Below, in pieces: positions 63,422 through 64,000 of a stretch of 64,000 nucleotides of DNA; within the stretch, counting starts at the first letter, position 1; each line of letters starts with the position of its first letter. The notes beneath the pieces were generated by a model. It saw nothing but the letters and a program-made list of their open reading frames with translations, did no database searches and was not told the origin of the DNA. Origin of the DNA: Tritrichomonas musculus (taxonomy: Eukaryota; Parabasalia; Tritrichomonadida; Tritrichomonadidae); NCBI GenBank assembly GCA_039105265.1, contig JAPFFF010000008.1, positions 2,108,001-2,172,000 on the forward strand, written 5' to 3'. A program made the position numbers and the translations under genes.

Positions 63422-63899
63422 TATTTTTTATCTATTAAATTATCTGAAAAAGCACGAATGCCAATCACATAAAAAAAGTGTTAAAATTCAATGAATAAAC
63501 GGTGAACTTTTTCATAACATATTTAAAAAAATTAGAAAACTATCATATATCAATATAAAAAAATGAATCAGCCTTTTATTTTACCTATACTAAAAGCTTT
63601 CCTGCCTGTATCAAAAATAGGATTTAATTTAAAGGAATAAAATGAAAAGAATAAAAAGAGTTTTTATCACAACTTTGAAATAACAACTCCAAGATTAAAA
63701 AAAAAAAAAGCCGCATGAAACATATATATTATTCTGGCAATGAATACGTCATTGGACTATATCTTATTAAATGGTCAACATAATTGAAAATTATACGTTT
63801 TGAATTGAAATATTCTTAATTGAAATTAACGTACGTTAGATTTTTAACATCGTTATTTATCAAATTTTTTTTCCTATATTTATCTGAATTTTTAAAATA
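63422..63899. other. Divergent promoter region of CDC73 and the next gene
   Basis: AT-rich. The palindrome AACGTACGTT near 63829-63838 is the only notable site, and CGTACGTTA also occurs near 15283 and 17041. No gene. Confidence 0.4.
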
Positions 63900-64000
63900 A
63901 TGTCTGTCAGAGATCCTCCCACCCAAAATCGCTATCTAGATTTAAAAGAAAAAGAAATGATGTATATGAAGCATATGTACTCTCTAACCCATATGAAACC
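63900..64000 (+). CDS. 5' end of an unidentified gene, cut by the window edge
   Basis: A good ATG in a stop-rich leader opens a frame, MSVRDPPTQNRYLDLKEKE..., that is still open at the window end (34 codons visible). It is Met-rich near codons 20-33. Too short to assign. Confidence 0.5.
   Translation, partial: MSVRDPPTQNRYLDLKEKEMMYMKHMYSLTHMK

Overview
This is an AT-rich, intron-poor eukaryotic window. It most likely comes from a parabasalid (trichomonad) protist, perhaps a Tritrichomonas; this is inferred from gene content, not proven. Supporting signs are single-exon genes up to 7 kb long, a giant BEACH protein, a VSP-like cysteine-rich surface protein, a bacterial-type adenine deaminase, remnants of mariner, Helitron and Polinton elements, and stop codons that often read TAAA, the form of the Trichomonas poly(A) signal.

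Layout. 0-8 kb: the 3' bulk of a BEACH/WD40 trafficking gene, then a decayed protein-kinase gene. 8.4-11.6 kb: three unrecognised minus-strand genes. 11.7-19.1 kb: gene-free and built of inverted repeats, including a 1.64 kb element with 460-bp arms. 19.2-31.1 kb: a host gene island with a triple UBR-box zinc protein, an RCC1-like protein, the UPF1 helicase, adenine deaminase, a cysteine-rich membrane protein and a small unknown gene. 31.3-55.4 kb: a graveyard of mobile elements. It holds a decayed minus-strand Helitron whose helicase frame runs straight into a ubiquitin-specific-protease domain, a truncated mariner, a GC-rich 71-bp tandem hairpin repeat, a Polinton-type DNA polymerase B fossil split by a block of about 7.7 kb (helicase remnant plus several kb of ATTCA-type satellite), an intact-looking tyrosine recombinase gene, a decayed gene with a P-element-like motif, and a GC-rich island. 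56-64 kb: host genes again, with an AKT-like PH/AGC kinase, a P4-ATPase lipid flippase, a four-EF-hand protein, the Paf1-complex subunit CDC73 and the start of one more gene.

The host genes are housekeeping or signalling functions (membrane traffic, mRNA decay, transcription elongation, purine salvage, lipid asymmetry, calcium and phosphoinositide signalling). Each appears to be transcribed separately; I see no operon-like logic. The most unusual object is the Helitron with a C-terminal USP-type deubiquitinase domain at 32992-34644. Next are the Polinton polymerase interrupted by a helicase/satellite block and the recombinase gene lying head-to-head with it.
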